This document shows positions 7,836 through 16,217 of a stretch of DNA of 36,702 nucleotides, piece after piece. This DNA is from Oceanicola sp. S124. Its GTDB lineage: Bacteria > Pseudomonadota > Alphaproteobacteria > Rhodobacterales > Rhodobacteraceae. The stretch is from assembly GCF_000220565.1 (NCBI RefSeq), contig NZ_AFPM01000149.1, positions 1 to 36,702 on the forward strand. The letters are read 5' to 3'. The translations under genes and the position numbers were made by a program. Position 1 is the stretch's first letter, and each line of letters opens with the position of its first letter. The notes below the pieces were generated by a model. It searched no databases and was not told where the DNA came from. It was given only the letters and a program-made list of their open reading frames with translations.

Positions 7836-7853
7836 ATGCGCCGAAAATCGCAT
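7836..7853. promoter_or_regulatory. Candidate Lrp-type operator (ATGCG-N8-CGCAT)
   Basis: A perfect inverted repeat, ATGCG (7836-7840) and CGCAT (7849-7853), lies 23 bp upstream of the Lrp-family start in the divergent spacer. Spacing and position suit an autoregulatory operator, but the arms are only 5 bp. Confidence 0.35.
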
Positions 7854-7925
7854 GAACGAGGTGAGGTATCAACGGGCAAGTGGGGCTAGGCTGCGCGATG
7901 TTCCTTTCCTTTCACAGGTGCCCAG

Positions 7926-9362
7926 ATGACAGCCCTCGCTCCCTCCGTGTTTTCCGATTTCCTGGCCGGGCTGAAGGCCGGGGGCCCCGGGGCGCTGCGG
8001 GCCGGGCTGATCGGCAAGCAGGCGATGGTCGAGGGCCCCTTCGGCGCGCATCCCATGGTCTATGCCGACTACGTCGCCTCGGGCCGCGCCCTGCGCCAGG
8101 TCGAGGACTTCGTGATGGAGAAGGTGCTGCCCTACTACGCCAACTCCCATACCGAGGCCTCGTTCTGCGGTGCCACCATGACCCGGATGCGGCGCGAGGC
8201 GCGGCAGGTCATCGCGCGGGCCTGCGGGGCGGGGCCCGACCATGCGGTGATCTTTGCCGGATCGGGCGCCACGGCAGGGCTGAACCGGCTGGTGTCGCTG
8301 TTCGGCGCCGACACGGGCCGGGTGCGCGTGCTGATCGGCCCCTATGAGCATCACTCCAACATCCTGCCCTGGCGCGAGAGCGGCGCCGAGGTGGTCGAGC
8401 TGCCCGAGGCGCCCTGCGGCGGCATCGACACCGAGGCCCTGCAACAGGCGCTGGCAGAGAGCGCCGGGTTCGACCGGGTGATCTGTTCCTTCTCGGCCAT
8501 GTCCAATGTCACCGGCATCATCGCCGATGTCGCCGGGGTGACGCGGATCGCCAAGCAGGCCGGCGCGCGGGTGATCTGGGATTACGCGGGCGGGGCGCCC
8601 TACCTGCCGGTCGACATGCAGCCCGCTCCGGGCGTCGAGATCGACGCCATCTGCGTCTCTCCGCACAAGTTCATCGGCGGCCCGGGGGCCTCGGGCCTGC
8701 TGCTGCTGCGCCGCGACTCGGTGGTGCGGCAGGCGCCGACCTGGCCCGGTGGCGGCACCGTCCGCTTCGTCTCACCCGAAGGGCAGGACTACAGCGGCAG
8801 CCTTGAAGCGCGCGAGGAGGCGGGCACGCCCAATGTCGTCGGAGATATCCGCGCGGCGCTGGTCTTCCTGGTGAAAGAGGCCATCGGGCTGGACCACCTG
8901 CAGGCCCGCAATGCCGAGCTGACCGCCCGGGCCTTCCAGGCCTGGGGCGATTGCCCGCAGATTGACCTGCTGGGGCAGGGCGAGGCGCCGCGGGTGCCGG
9001 TCTTCTCGTTCCGCATCCGCGACGGGCAGGGCGGCTTCGTGCATCAGCAGCTGGTCACCCGGATGCTCAGCGACTTGCATGGCATCCAGGCGCGCGGCGG
9101 CTGCGCCTGCGCCGGGCCCTACGTGCACCGCCTGCTGGGCATCGACGCCGCGACCTCCGAGCGGCTGCGCGCCGCGATCCTCGCCGGTGACGAGGTGCAG
9201 AAGCCCGGGTTCACCCGGCTCAACCTGTCGGTGCTGATGGAGGACGAGACGGTCGATTTCATTCTCGACGCGGTTCGTGCGCTGGCGCAGGAGGCCCCTG
9301 CGCTGGCGCCGCGCTACGAAGTCGACACGGCCCATGCCATTTTCGCTCCGCGTGTGGCATAA
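7926..9362 (+). CDS. Class V aminotransferase-fold PLP enzyme (cysteine-desulfurase-like)
   Basis: This 478-residue, fold-type I PLP enzyme resembles the NifS/SufS branch. YADYVASGR opens the domain. NSHTEASFCG and GSGATAGLNRL mark the phosphate-binding region, YEHHSNILPWRE carries the His that stacks on PLP, and ICVSPHKFIGGPGASG holds the Schiff-base Lys. A Cys-rich loop (RGGCACAGPY) sits where cysteine desulfurases keep the catalytic Cys, so a Cys is available near the active site. At 478 residues it is longer than IscS/SufS (about 400). No SUF or ISC scaffold genes are nearby, so bulk Fe-S assembly is unlikely. Its place between an Lrp regulator and a dipeptide-type ABC importer suggests it acts on the imported amino compound (lyase, desulfurase or transaminase). 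The specific reaction is not known. Confidence 0.85.
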   Translation: MTALAPSVFSDFLAGLKAGGPGALRAGLIGKQAMVEGPFGAHPMVYADYVASGRALRQVEDFVMEKVLPYYANSHTEASFCGATMTRMRREARQVIARACGAGPDHAVIFAGSGATAGLNRLVSLFGADTGRVRVLIGPYEHHSNILPWRESGAEVVELPEAPCGGIDTEALQQALAESAGFDRVICSFSAMSNVTGIIADVAGVTRIAKQAGARVIWDYAGGAPYLPVDMQPAPGVEIDAICVSPHKFIGGPGASGLLLLRRDSVVRQAPTWPGGGTVRFVSPEGQDYSGSLEAREEAGTPNVVGDIRAALVFLVKEAIGLDHLQARNAELTARAFQAWGDCPQIDLLGQGEAPRVPVFSFRIRDGQGGFVHQQLVTRMLSDLHGIQARGGCACAGPYVHRLLGIDAATSERLRAAILAGDEVQKPGFTRLNLSVLMEDETVDFILDAVRALAQEAPALAPRYEVDTAHAIFAPRVA

Positions 9363-9640
9363 TGGGGGCAGGTATCTTGCACAGGGCCCGAGGACATGAG
9401 ACATACCGAGCCCGCAACCGGAACTATAGTTCGGAAGCACCGCCTGGCTGGCGATCATCTGCGCGCGTTCAGGGCACAAACCGGGTCAGCTGATCTGATT
9501 TGTGCGGCGCGCCCATGTCCTGCCGACGTTGTTTCCGCGCGTGGTCCGTGCTTCGATGCTCTGGTCAATGCCGGGCGGGCCCAAGGGACCGCCGCAGCCT
9601 GGCCAATCACCAAGACCGAACAACCCACAGGGAACCTCCC
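9363..9640 (+). promoter_or_regulatory. 278-bp spacer with two palindromes before the ABC operon
   Basis: The gap before the binding-protein gene holds two clear symmetric elements. GAACTATAGTTC at 9421-9432 is a perfect 12-bp palindrome flanked by near-matching CCG/GG. GCACAAA (9474-9480) and TTTGTGC (9499-9505) form a 7-bp inverted repeat around an 18-base loop that itself contains the palindrome TCAGCTGA (9486-9493). The first could be a regulator site. The second could be a hairpin ending the aminotransferase mRNA or an operator. A short open frame at 9396-9644 has no family resemblance and is not called as a gene. Confidence 0.45.
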
Positions 9641-11164
9641 ATGATTTCCAAGACCGAAATTTCCCGCCGCAGCGCGCGCGGGCGCGCCGTCCTCGCGGCC
9701 CTGACGGCTTCCTCCGTGCTGGCCCTCTCCTCTGCCGCCGCCCTGGCGCAGGACTTCGACCCGCAGGCGGTCATCAATATCGGTTCGCTCTACGAGCCGC
9801 AGAACCTGGACAACACCCAGGGCGCGGGCCAGGGCATCAACGAAGCCTTCAACGGCAATGTCTACGAAGGTCTCTTCGTGCTGACCGACGCGGGCGAGGT
9901 CGAGCCCAAGCTGGTCGACAGCTACGAGATCAGCGAAGACGGGCTGACCTACACCTTCACCCTGAAAGAGGGCGTGACCTTCCACTCGGGCGACCCGCTG
10001 ACCGCTGCCGACGTCAAGAGCTCGATCGAGCGCGTGACCGCCGAGAATTCCGCCAGTTCGCGCAAGCGCACCCTGGCCGTGATCACGGGTATCGAGACCC
10101 CGGACGATCAGACCGTCGTGGTGACCCTCTCGGCGCCGTCGATCTCGCTGCCCTACAACCTGTCCTACGTCTGGATCGTCAATGACGCGGCAGGCGACAT
10201 CAGCTCGGGCGAAGACGGCACCGGCCCCTACGTGCTGCAGGAATGGCGTCGCGGTTCGGCCCTGGCCATGGTGCCCTTCGACGGCTACTGGGGCGAAGAG
10301 CCCACCAACGGCGGCGTGATGTTCCAGTACTTCACCGATGCCACGGCGCAGAACAACGCGCTACTGACCGGCGCCGTCGACATCATCACCTCGGTGCAGA
10401 GCCCCGATGCCCTGTCGCTGTTCACCGACAACCCGGACTTCACGGTCTCGGAAGGTGCCTCGACCACGAAGGAGCTGATGGCCTACAACGACCGCGTCGC
10501 GCCCTTCGACAATGCCACCGTGCGTGCGGCCCTGGCCCGCGCCGTGGACAACGAGAAGCTGCTGCAGGCGATCTGGGGCGACTACGGCACCCTCATCGGG
10601 TCCTTCGTGCCGCCGACCGATCCCTGGTACGAGGACCTGACCGGCGTCAATGCCTACGATCCCGAAAGCGCCCAGCAGATGCTGGCCGAAGCGGGCTATG
10701 CGGACGGGTTCTCGTTCACCTTGGACACGCCGGACTATGATCCGCACCCCGTGGTGGCGCAGTTCCTGCAGAACGAGCTGGCCAAGGTCGGTGTCGAGGT
10801 GAAGATCAACATCATCACCGCCAACGAATGGTACACCAAGATCTACAAGGCGCATGACTTCGATGCGACCCTGCAGGAGCACGTGAACCACCGCGACATC
10901 GTCTTCTACGGCAACCCGGACTTCTACTGGGGCTATGACAACCCCGAGGTCACCCGCCTGATCACCGAGTCCGAAAGCGTCTCTTCGATGGACGAGCAGA
11001 CCGAGATGCTGGCCGAGGCCAACCGGATCATCGCCGAGGATGCCGCCAGCATGTGGCTCTACCTGTACCCGCAGATCGTCGTCTCGACCTCGAATGTCTC
11101 GGGCTATCCGCTGAACGGGCTGAACTCGCAGTTCTTCGTCTCGGACATCAAGAAGGCCGACTGA
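9641..11164 (+). CDS. ABC transporter substrate-binding protein, peptide/nickel (SBP family 5) type
   Basis: The 507-residue protein has a long signal peptide (basic TEISRRSARGRA, then LAALTASSVLALSSAAALAQ, cleaved near AQD). The mature protein is of the DppA/OppA class: ALYEPQNLDNTQG-like entry, YTFTLKEGVTFHSGDPLTAADV (the family's most conserved block, residues about 105-125), and a late DWYxKIYKAHDFDAT-like segment. It binds a peptide or other bulky organic solute in the periplasm. ATG 9641 is chosen at the signal peptide, and an upstream in-frame start at 9500 is not supported. It is followed by a stem-loop and then two permeases and two ATPases in the same direction. Cluster-C proteins bind varied ligands, so the substrate is open. 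Confidence 0.93.
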   Translation: MISKTEISRRSARGRAVLAALTASSVLALSSAAALAQDFDPQAVINIGSLYEPQNLDNTQGAGQGINEAFNGNVYEGLFVLTDAGEVEPKLVDSYEISEDGLTYTFTLKEGVTFHSGDPLTAADVKSSIERVTAENSASSRKRTLAVITGIETPDDQTVVVTLSAPSISLPYNLSYVWIVNDAAGDISSGEDGTGPYVLQEWRRGSALAMVPFDGYWGEEPTNGGVMFQYFTDATAQNNALLTGAVDIITSVQSPDALSLFTDNPDFTVSEGASTTKELMAYNDRVAPFDNATVRAALARAVDNEKLLQAIWGDYGTLIGSFVPPTDPWYEDLTGVNAYDPESAQQMLAEAGYADGFSFTLDTPDYDPHPVVAQFLQNELAKVGVEVKINIITANEWYTKIYKAHDFDATLQEHVNHRDIVFYGNPDFYWGYDNPEVTRLITESESVSSMDEQTEMLAEANRIIAEDAASMWLYLYPQIVVSTSNVSGYPLNGLNSQFFVSDIKKAD

Positions 11165-11176
11165 GGCCACTGACCG

Positions 11177-11208
11177 GGGGCCGGGCGGAGACGTCCGGCC
11201 CCTCTCTT
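11177..11208 (+). terminator. Stem-loop between binding-protein and permease genes
   Basis: GGGGCCGG (11177-11184) is exactly complementary to CCGGCCCC (11195-11202), followed by TCTCTT. Placed 12 bp after the binding-protein stop, it probably acts as a partial terminator or mRNA stabiliser that keeps the binding protein in excess over the membrane subunits. Confidence 0.6.
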
Positions 11209-11227
11209 CGCGCATACGGGAACCCCA

Positions 11228-12184
11228 ATGCTGAGATACATGGCACGGCGGCTGCTCATCCTGCTGCTGTCTCTCTTCGTCGCGGCCATCGTGCTCTTCG
11301 TGCTGCTGCGCCTCCTGCCGGGGGATCCGGCCAATGCCCTCGTGGGGGTCGGTGCCACGCCGGAGCAGATCGCGGCCGCGCAGGCGCAGATCGGCTCCGA
11401 CCAGCCGCTGGCGGTGCAGTTCGTCACCTACCTCGGCGACCTGGCGCGCTTCGATCTCGGCAAATCCTTCGTCTCGCGTGCGCCGGTGATCGAGGAAATC
11501 TCGCGCCGTCTTTCCGTTACCCTGCCGCTGACCCTGGCGGCTTTCCTGCTGTCGATGCTGATCGCCATTCCGCTGGGCATCCTGGCGGCGGTCAAGTCCG
11601 AGCGCTGGTACGGGCTGCTGCTGTCCGTCGTCTCGCAGGTCGGCATCGCCGTGCCGGTGTTCTGGCTGGGGGTGCTGCTGGTCTATGTCTTCGCGCTGAA
11701 CCTGCGCCTGCTGCCCTCGGGGGGCTTCCCGCTGCGCGGCTACGGGGATCCGGCCCGCGCCGTGACCTCGATGGTGCTGCCGGTGCTGACCATCGCCCTG
11801 ATCATGTCGGCCTCGCTTATGCGCTACGTGCGCGCCGCGACGCTTGAAGTGCTGGGCTCGGACTTCCTGCGCACCGCCCGGGCGCTCGGCGAAAGCCGCA
11901 CCGGCGCGCTTATGCGCCACGGGCTGCGCAATGCCGCGGTGCCGGTGATCTCGGTCCTGGGAATCGAGCTGTCGACCACCTTCCTCGGCGCCGTGGTGGT
12001 CGAGCAGGTCTTCTCGCTGCCCGGCATGGGCTCGATGCTGCTGCTGGGGATCCAGCAGCGTGACTACCCGAATATCCAGGGCGTGCTGATCATCTCGACC
12101 CTGCTGGTGCTGCTGACCGGCTTCCTTGCCGACCTGCTGCAACGGGTCCTCGACCCGCGCCTGCGCAAGGAGGCCCGCCGATGA
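11228..12184 (+). CDS. ABC transporter permease, DppB/OppB type
   Basis: This 318-residue membrane subunit of a dipeptide/oligopeptide/nickel-class importer carries the family's N-terminal helix (MLRYMARRLLILLLSLF) and the LRLLPGDPANALVG block that marks DppB-type permeases. The cytoplasmic EAA loop (FLRTARALGESRTGALMRHGLRNA) couples to the ATPases. Six membrane helices are expected. The stop overlaps the next permease start in ATGA. The gene order SBP-permease-permease-ATPase-ATPase matches the dpp arrangement. Confidence 0.94.
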   Translation: MLRYMARRLLILLLSLFVAAIVLFVLLRLLPGDPANALVGVGATPEQIAAAQAQIGSDQPLAVQFVTYLGDLARFDLGKSFVSRAPVIEEISRRLSVTLPLTLAAFLLSMLIAIPLGILAAVKSERWYGLLLSVVSQVGIAVPVFWLGVLLVYVFALNLRLLPSGGFPLRGYGDPARAVTSMVLPVLTIALIMSASLMRYVRAATLEVLGSDFLRTARALGESRTGALMRHGLRNAAVPVISVLGIELSTTFLGAVVVEQVFSLPGMGSMLLLGIQQRDYPNIQGVLIISTLLVLLTGFLADLLQRVLDPRLRKEARR

Positions 12185-13044
12185 GCGCCGAGCAGACCGA
12201 TAACTTGACCGAAACGTCGGGCCGCCGCCGGAGCCGCGGCAATGCCACCTACTGGCTTGGCCTCCTGCTGGTCGGGGTGATCGTGCTGGCCGGGCTGATC
12301 TCCTTCGTCTGGACGCCCTATGCGCTGTCGGACATGGTCGGCGGGCGGCTTGAGGCGCCGAGCCTGCAGCACTGGGCCGGCACTGACCGGCTGGGGCGGG
12401 ACCTGTTCACCCAGCTTATGATCGGGGCGCGGATCGCGCTGATCGTCGGCTGCGGCGCCGTGGTGATCGGCGCGGCGATCGGCGTGACCACCGGCCTGCT
12501 GGCCGCCTTCGCGACCCGCTTCCTCGACGATGCGCTGGCGGCGGTCTTCGACATCCTCATCGCCTTCCCGACCCTGCTGATCGCCATGCTGGTGGTCGCG
12601 GCGCGGGAAGAGGCCAGCCTGGGCACCGCGATCCTCGCGCTCGGCATCGGCCTGTCGCCCATCGTCGGGCGGATCACCCGGATCCTGACCAAGCAGGTGC
12701 TGGGACAGGACTACATCACCGCCGCGCGGGTCTCGGGCACCTCCTGGGGGGCCATCGTCTTCTGGCACATCCTGCCCAATATCGCCCCCTTCCTCGGGGT
12801 GAACCTGGCGCTGCAATTCGGGCTGGCGGTCATGGCCGAGGCCTCGCTGTCCTACCTCGGCCTCGGCGCGCCGCCGCCCAATGCCTCCTGGGGACGGATG
12901 CTGCAAGAGGCGCAGGGCACCGTCTACACCGCCCCCTGGGGCGCCATCCTGCCGGGCCTGGCGCTGTTCGCGCTGGTGATCGGGATCAACCTGCTGGCGG
13001 ACGGTCTGCGCGACCGCTTCGACCCGACGAAGGGGGCCGCGTGA
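12181..13044 (+). CDS. ABC transporter permease, DppC/OppC type
   Basis: The 287-residue second membrane subunit has a cytoplasmic N-terminus (RRRSRGN), a first helix, then the DppC-specific HWAGTDRLGRDLFTQLMIGAR motif around residues 60-80. An EAA loop (YITAARVSGTSWGAIVFWHILPN) follows, and it ends LLADGLRDRFDPT, a standard DppC C-terminus. It overlaps the preceding permease by four bases and the following ATPase by one base (TGATG), so the three are translationally coupled. Confidence 0.94.
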   Translation: MSAEQTDNLTETSGRRRSRGNATYWLGLLLVGVIVLAGLISFVWTPYALSDMVGGRLEAPSLQHWAGTDRLGRDLFTQLMIGARIALIVGCGAVVIGAAIGVTTGLLAAFATRFLDDALAAVFDILIAFPTLLIAMLVVAAREEASLGTAILALGIGLSPIVGRITRILTKQVLGQDYITAARVSGTSWGAIVFWHILPNIAPFLGVNLALQFGLAVMAEASLSYLGLGAPPPNASWGRMLQEAQGTVYTAPWGAILPGLALFALVIGINLLADGLRDRFDPTKGAA

Positions 13045-13853
13045 TGAGCGATCTGCTGACCGTCCGCGACCTGCGGCTGTCGACGCCGGACAAGGTGCTG
13101 GTGCAGGACCTGTCGTTTTCCATCGCCGCCGGCGAACGCTTCGGCCTGATCGGCGAGAGCGGCTCGGGCAAGTCGCTGACCTCGCTCGCCGTGACCGGGC
13201 TGCTGGCGCCGGGACTGCGCGCCGAGGGCTCGGTCGAGCTGGCCGGCACCCAGGTCATCGGCGCGCCCGAGCGGCGCCTGGTGGGGCTGCGCGGCAACGC
13301 CGTGGCCACCGTCTTCCAGGAGCCGCTGACGGCGCTCGACCCGCTGATGCCCCTTGGCCGCCAGATCGCCGGGCCGGTGCGCCGCCGCCTGAAGCGCGAG
13401 GGCGCAGAAACCTCGGGCGCCGCGGTCCGGGCCGAGGTCATGGCGCTGCTCGAGCAGGTCCGCATGCCGGATCCCGCGCGCCTGATCGGGGCCTATCCGC
13501 ACGAGGTGTCCGGCGGGCAGCGCCAGCGCGTCGCCATCGCCATGGCGCTGGCCTGCCGCCCGCGCCTGCTGATCGCGGACGAGCCGACGACCGCGCTGGA
13601 TGTCACCACCCAGGCCGAGATCGTCCGCCTGATCACCTCCCTGGTCGACGAGCTGGGCATCGCGCTGCTGTTCATCAGCCACGATCTTGCCGTGGTCGGC
13701 CAGGTGGCCGAGCGGGTCATGGTCATGCGCCATGGCCGCGCCGTCGAAAGCGGCCCGGCGCTGCAGGTGCTGACGCAGCCGCAGGACGATTACACCCGCA
13801 ATCTCGTCGCCGCCGCCCGGCGCTTCGACGCCGCGCTGGAGGGGCAGGGATGA
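13044..13853 (+). CDS. ABC transporter ATP-binding protein, DppD type
   Basis: This 269-residue ATPase has Walker [15 protein letters not shown] near residue 35, Q-loop [11 protein letters not shown], signature [16 protein letters not shown] and Walker [13 protein letters not shown], all intact. The H-loop His is in FISHDLAVV. It is shorter than classical DppD (about 325-330 residues) and lacks the C-terminal Cys-rich oligopeptide/4Fe-4S tail. ATG 13044 overlaps the preceding stop. A GTG one codon earlier is an alternative. It pairs with the next ATPase to power the importer. Confidence 0.93.
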   Translation: MSDLLTVRDLRLSTPDKVLVQDLSFSIAAGERFGLIGESGSGKSLTSLAVTGLLAPGLRAEGSVELAGTQVIGAPERRLVGLRGNAVATVFQEPLTALDPLMPLGRQIAGPVRRRLKREGAETSGAAVRAEVMALLEQVRMPDPARLIGAYPHEVSGGQRQRVAIAMALACRPRLLIADEPTTALDVTTQAEIVRLITSLVDELGIALLFISHDLAVVGQVAERVMVMRHGRAVESGPALQVLTQPQDDYTRNLVAAARRFDAALEGQG

Positions 13854-14602
13854 GCCTGATGACGGTCGAGAATGTCGGTTTCTCCTACGGGACCGGACGC
13901 AAGGTGCTGGAGGATATCTCGTTCAGCGTGCCGAAGGGCGCCAATGTCGGGCTGGTCGGGGAAAGCGGCTCTGGCAAGTCGACGCTGCTGCGTCTGTTGC
14001 TGGGGCTGGACAGTCCGCAATCCGGGCGCATCCTGTTCGACGGCGCGCCGCTTCAGGCCCGCGACCGCGCCTACATGCGCGGCTACCGCAAGCGAGTGCA
14101 GGCGGTGTTCCAGGATCCCTATTCCTCGCTCAACCCCGCGCATCGCATCCGCCGCATCGTGACCGAGCCGCTGCGCTCGCTGAAAGTGCCCGGCGATCAC
14201 CTGGCGATGGCGCGCGAGGCGATCACCAGCGTCGGGCTGACCGAGGACACGCTTGAGCGTTTCCCGCACCAGTTCTCGGGTGGGCAGCGCCAGCGCATCG
14301 CCATCGCCCGCGCCATCGTCGCCCGCCCCGAGCTGGTGCTGGCGGACGAGGCGGTCAGCGCGCTGGACCTGTCGACCCGGGTGCGCGTGGTGGACCTGTT
14401 CCGCGAGATTTCCGAGCGGATGACGATGATCTTCGTCTCGCACGACATGGGCGTCGTCGCGGCGCTCTGTGATCAGCTGATCGTGCTGGACCGCGGCCGC
14501 ATCGTCGAGGCCGGAGAGACCGCCGCCATCCTGCGCGACCCGCAGCATTCCTACACCAAAAGCCTTCTGGCCAGCATCCCGCGGATGCCGGAAGGCGCCT
14601 GA
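13850..14602 (+). CDS. ABC transporter ATP-binding protein, DppF type
   Basis: The second ATPase has 250 residues with Walker [18 protein letters not shown]-loop VFQDPYSSLNP, signature FSGGQRQRIAIARAI, Walker B LVLADEAVSALDLST and H-loop FVSHDMGVV. In the Walker B region DEA replaces the more usual DEP, but the catalytic Glu is kept. The C-terminal oligopeptide extension is short. It overlaps the DppD-type gene by four bases and completes the five-gene importer. Confidence 0.93.
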   Translation: MSLMTVENVGFSYGTGRKVLEDISFSVPKGANVGLVGESGSGKSTLLRLLLGLDSPQSGRILFDGAPLQARDRAYMRGYRKRVQAVFQDPYSSLNPAHRIRRIVTEPLRSLKVPGDHLAMAREAITSVGLTEDTLERFPHQFSGGQRQRIAIARAIVARPELVLADEAVSALDLSTRVRVVDLFREISERMTMIFVSHDMGVVAALCDQLIVLDRGRIVEAGETAAILRDPQHSYTKSLLASIPRMPEGA

Positions 14603-14618
14603 CCGAAGGACAGATCAC

Positions 14619-15401
14619 ATGAGTGTTTCCCCCGAATTCGCCGCCGCGCATGAGGCCTGGTTCCAGACCCGGATGGAGAAGCTGACCGCCGAGAACGGCT
14701 GGCTGAACCTGCTGGGCCGCTGGTGGATCACCCCCGGCACCCGCAGCATCGGCAGCGGCGCCGGCAACGACATTCAGCTGCCCGTCGGTCCCGAGGTGCT
14801 GGGCAGCCTGACGCTGAACGCCGACGACACCGGCAGCTTCACCCCCGAGGGCGGCGAGGCCGTGGCCCTGGATCGCGCCGCCGGCACCTTCGCCTGGCGC
14901 GCCGACCGCTTCCTGCTTGAGATCACCGCGCTGAACGACTGGCGCGCCCTGCGCATCCGCGATGCCCAGTCGGACGCGGCAGAGCACCTCAAGCCCATCG
15001 AGTTCTTCCCGCTGGACCCGGCGCTGCGCATCACCGCCCGCTGGGAAAAGCTGCCCGAACCGATGGAGCTGGTCCTGGACACCATCATCGGCGCGCCGAC
15101 CTACGTGCCCGTCACCCATGTGGCGAAGTTCGAGTTCGCCGGCCGCCAGATGGCCATGCTGCCGACCTATGGCACCGCCGACCGGCCGCAGTTCGTCTTC
15201 CGCGACCTGACCTCGATGGAGGACGCCTACAGGCACATGCGCTTCGTCTTCGGCGAAGAGGTGACAGAGGACAGCGTGGTCATCGACTTCAACCGCGCCA
15301 CCAACCCGCCCTGCGCCTTCACCAGCCACGCGGTCTGCCCGCTGCCCCCGCGTGAAAACCTCTTCGGGGTGCGTATCGAGGCCGGCGAAAAGCGCCTCTG
15401 A
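14619..15401 (+). CDS. DUF1684 domain-containing protein
   Basis: The 260-residue soluble protein matches the DUF1684 family across its length. The N-terminus is HEAWFQTRMEKLTAENGWLNLLG, followed by a Gly-rich GSGAGNDIQLP segment, YGTADRPQFVFRDLTSMEDAY, and a conserved C-terminal block ending DFNRATNPPCAFTSHAVCPLPPRENL. That block's FNRATNPPCAFT, with two Cys/His-rich turns, resembles a metal or active-site region, though no catalytic role is established for the family that I know of. There is no signal peptide, so it is cytoplasmic. It lies 16 bp after the last ATPase and before a strong terminator, so it belongs to the ABC operon. It may process the imported compound, which is inference. 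Confidence 0.85.
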   Translation: MSVSPEFAAAHEAWFQTRMEKLTAENGWLNLLGRWWITPGTRSIGSGAGNDIQLPVGPEVLGSLTLNADDTGSFTPEGGEAVALDRAAGTFAWRADRFLLEITALNDWRALRIRDAQSDAAEHLKPIEFFPLDPALRITARWEKLPEPMELVLDTIIGAPTYVPVTHVAKFEFAGRQMAMLPTYGTADRPQFVFRDLTSMEDAYRHMRFVFGEEVTEDSVVIDFNRATNPPCAFTSHAVCPLPPRENLFGVRIEAGEKRL

Positions 15402-15422
15402 CCGGCGGCGCCGCGCAATGAG

Positions 15423-15458
15423 AAAGGGCCGGAGGTGGATCTCACCTCCGGCCCTTTT
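15423..15458. terminator. Bidirectional rho-independent terminator
   Basis: A perfect 15-bp stem (15423-15437 with 15443-15457) encloses the loop GATCT. It starts with AAA and ends with TTTT, so it works on both strands. It separates the DUF1684 gene (stop 15401) from the convergent Sel1-repeat gene (stop 15477). Confidence 0.93.
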
Positions 15459-15476
15459 CATGTCTTGTGGCGCGGT

Positions 15477-16217
15477 TTATTCGGCCAGCTTGGCCTGGGC
15501 GGCGGCGTTGCCCAGCTCGGCGGCCTCGCCCAGCAGGGCCCTGGCGCGCTCGGGCTCGTCCTCGGCGATCAGCTCGGAGAGCGCGACCATGGCGAAGCTG
15601 TTCTTCTGCACCGCCGATTGCTCCAGCAGGGTCTTGGCGTCGGTCAGGCTTTCGGGCACGCCAAGGCCATCCCGGTACATCTCGCCGAGGCGCAGCAGGG
15701 CCCAGGCATTGTTCAGCTTGGCGGCGCGTTCCAGGTAGAACTTGGCGCGGGTCAGGTCCTGCGGGATGCTCTCGCCCTGCAGGTAGGCGTCACCCAGCTG
15801 GTAGTTGGCCCAGATGTTGCCCTGGCCGCCGGCGGCATCCAGCAGCTCGACCGCGCGGCTCGGCAGCGGGGCCACGCCGTCGCCGGTCAGCAGCATGCCG
15901 CCCAGCTTGTACTGCGCCCAGGCGTTGCCCTGGTCGGCGGCGTCGCCGTAGAGCTCGGCGGCACGGGCGCGGTCCTGCGCGACGCCCTTGCCCTCGTAGA
16001 GCATCTCTGCGGCCTTGTACTGACCCCAGACAGAGCCTGCCTCGGCGGCAGAGAGATAGAGGTCGAGCGCCGCGGAAAGCTGGTCCGCGTCGCCGCTCTC
16101 GACCAGCTTGTCGCCCTGGGCGACGGCGGCCACAGGGTCGGTCTGGGCAAGGGCAGCGCTCAGCGGGGCGGTGGCGAGGGCAAGCGACAGAAGTGCGATC
16201 TTGACGGGATGGGTCAT
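15477..16217 (-). CDS. Periplasmic Sel1-like repeat protein
   Basis: This 246-residue protein has a signal peptide (MTHPVKIALLSLALATAPLS, cleavage near ALAQ). About six Sel1/TPR-like repeats of roughly 36 residues follow, each with the A-x2-LG-xMYxxGxGVxxD-xxKAxxxxxxAA pattern, for example YKAAEMLYEGKGVAQDRARA and LRLGEMYRDGLGVPESLTDA. Such alpha-solenoids scaffold protein complexes. AlgK in alginate export is a Sel1-like example in the periplasm. The start is ATG 16217, with AGGAGGA just upstream, overlapping the glycosyltransferase stop in ATGA. A longer open frame upstream is only the shadow of the glycosyltransferase gene. Co-translation with a GT2 synthase and an autotransporter suggests it links inner- and outer-membrane parts of one system (inference). 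Confidence 0.88.
   Translation of the reverse strand: MTHPVKIALLSLALATAPLSAALAQTDPVAAVAQGDKLVESGDADQLSAALDLYLSAAEAGSVWGQYKAAEMLYEGKGVAQDRARAAELYGDAADQGNAWAQYKLGGMLLTGDGVAPLPSRAVELLDAAGGQGNIWANYQLGDAYLQGESIPQDLTRAKFYLERAAKLNNAWALLRLGEMYRDGLGVPESLTDAKTLLEQSAVQKNSFAMVALSELIAEDEPERARALLGEAAELGNAAAQAKLAE

Noticed and set aside
9396-9644. 82-codon open frame in the spacer before the ABC operon
   Set aside because: No ribosome binding site, no recognisable domain, and it overlaps the palindromes and the start of the binding-protein gene.
10361-12142. 593-codon minus-strand open frame opposite the ABC binding protein and permease
   Set aside because: His/Gln/Arg-rich shadow. The plus strand carries recognisable transporter genes with proper starts.
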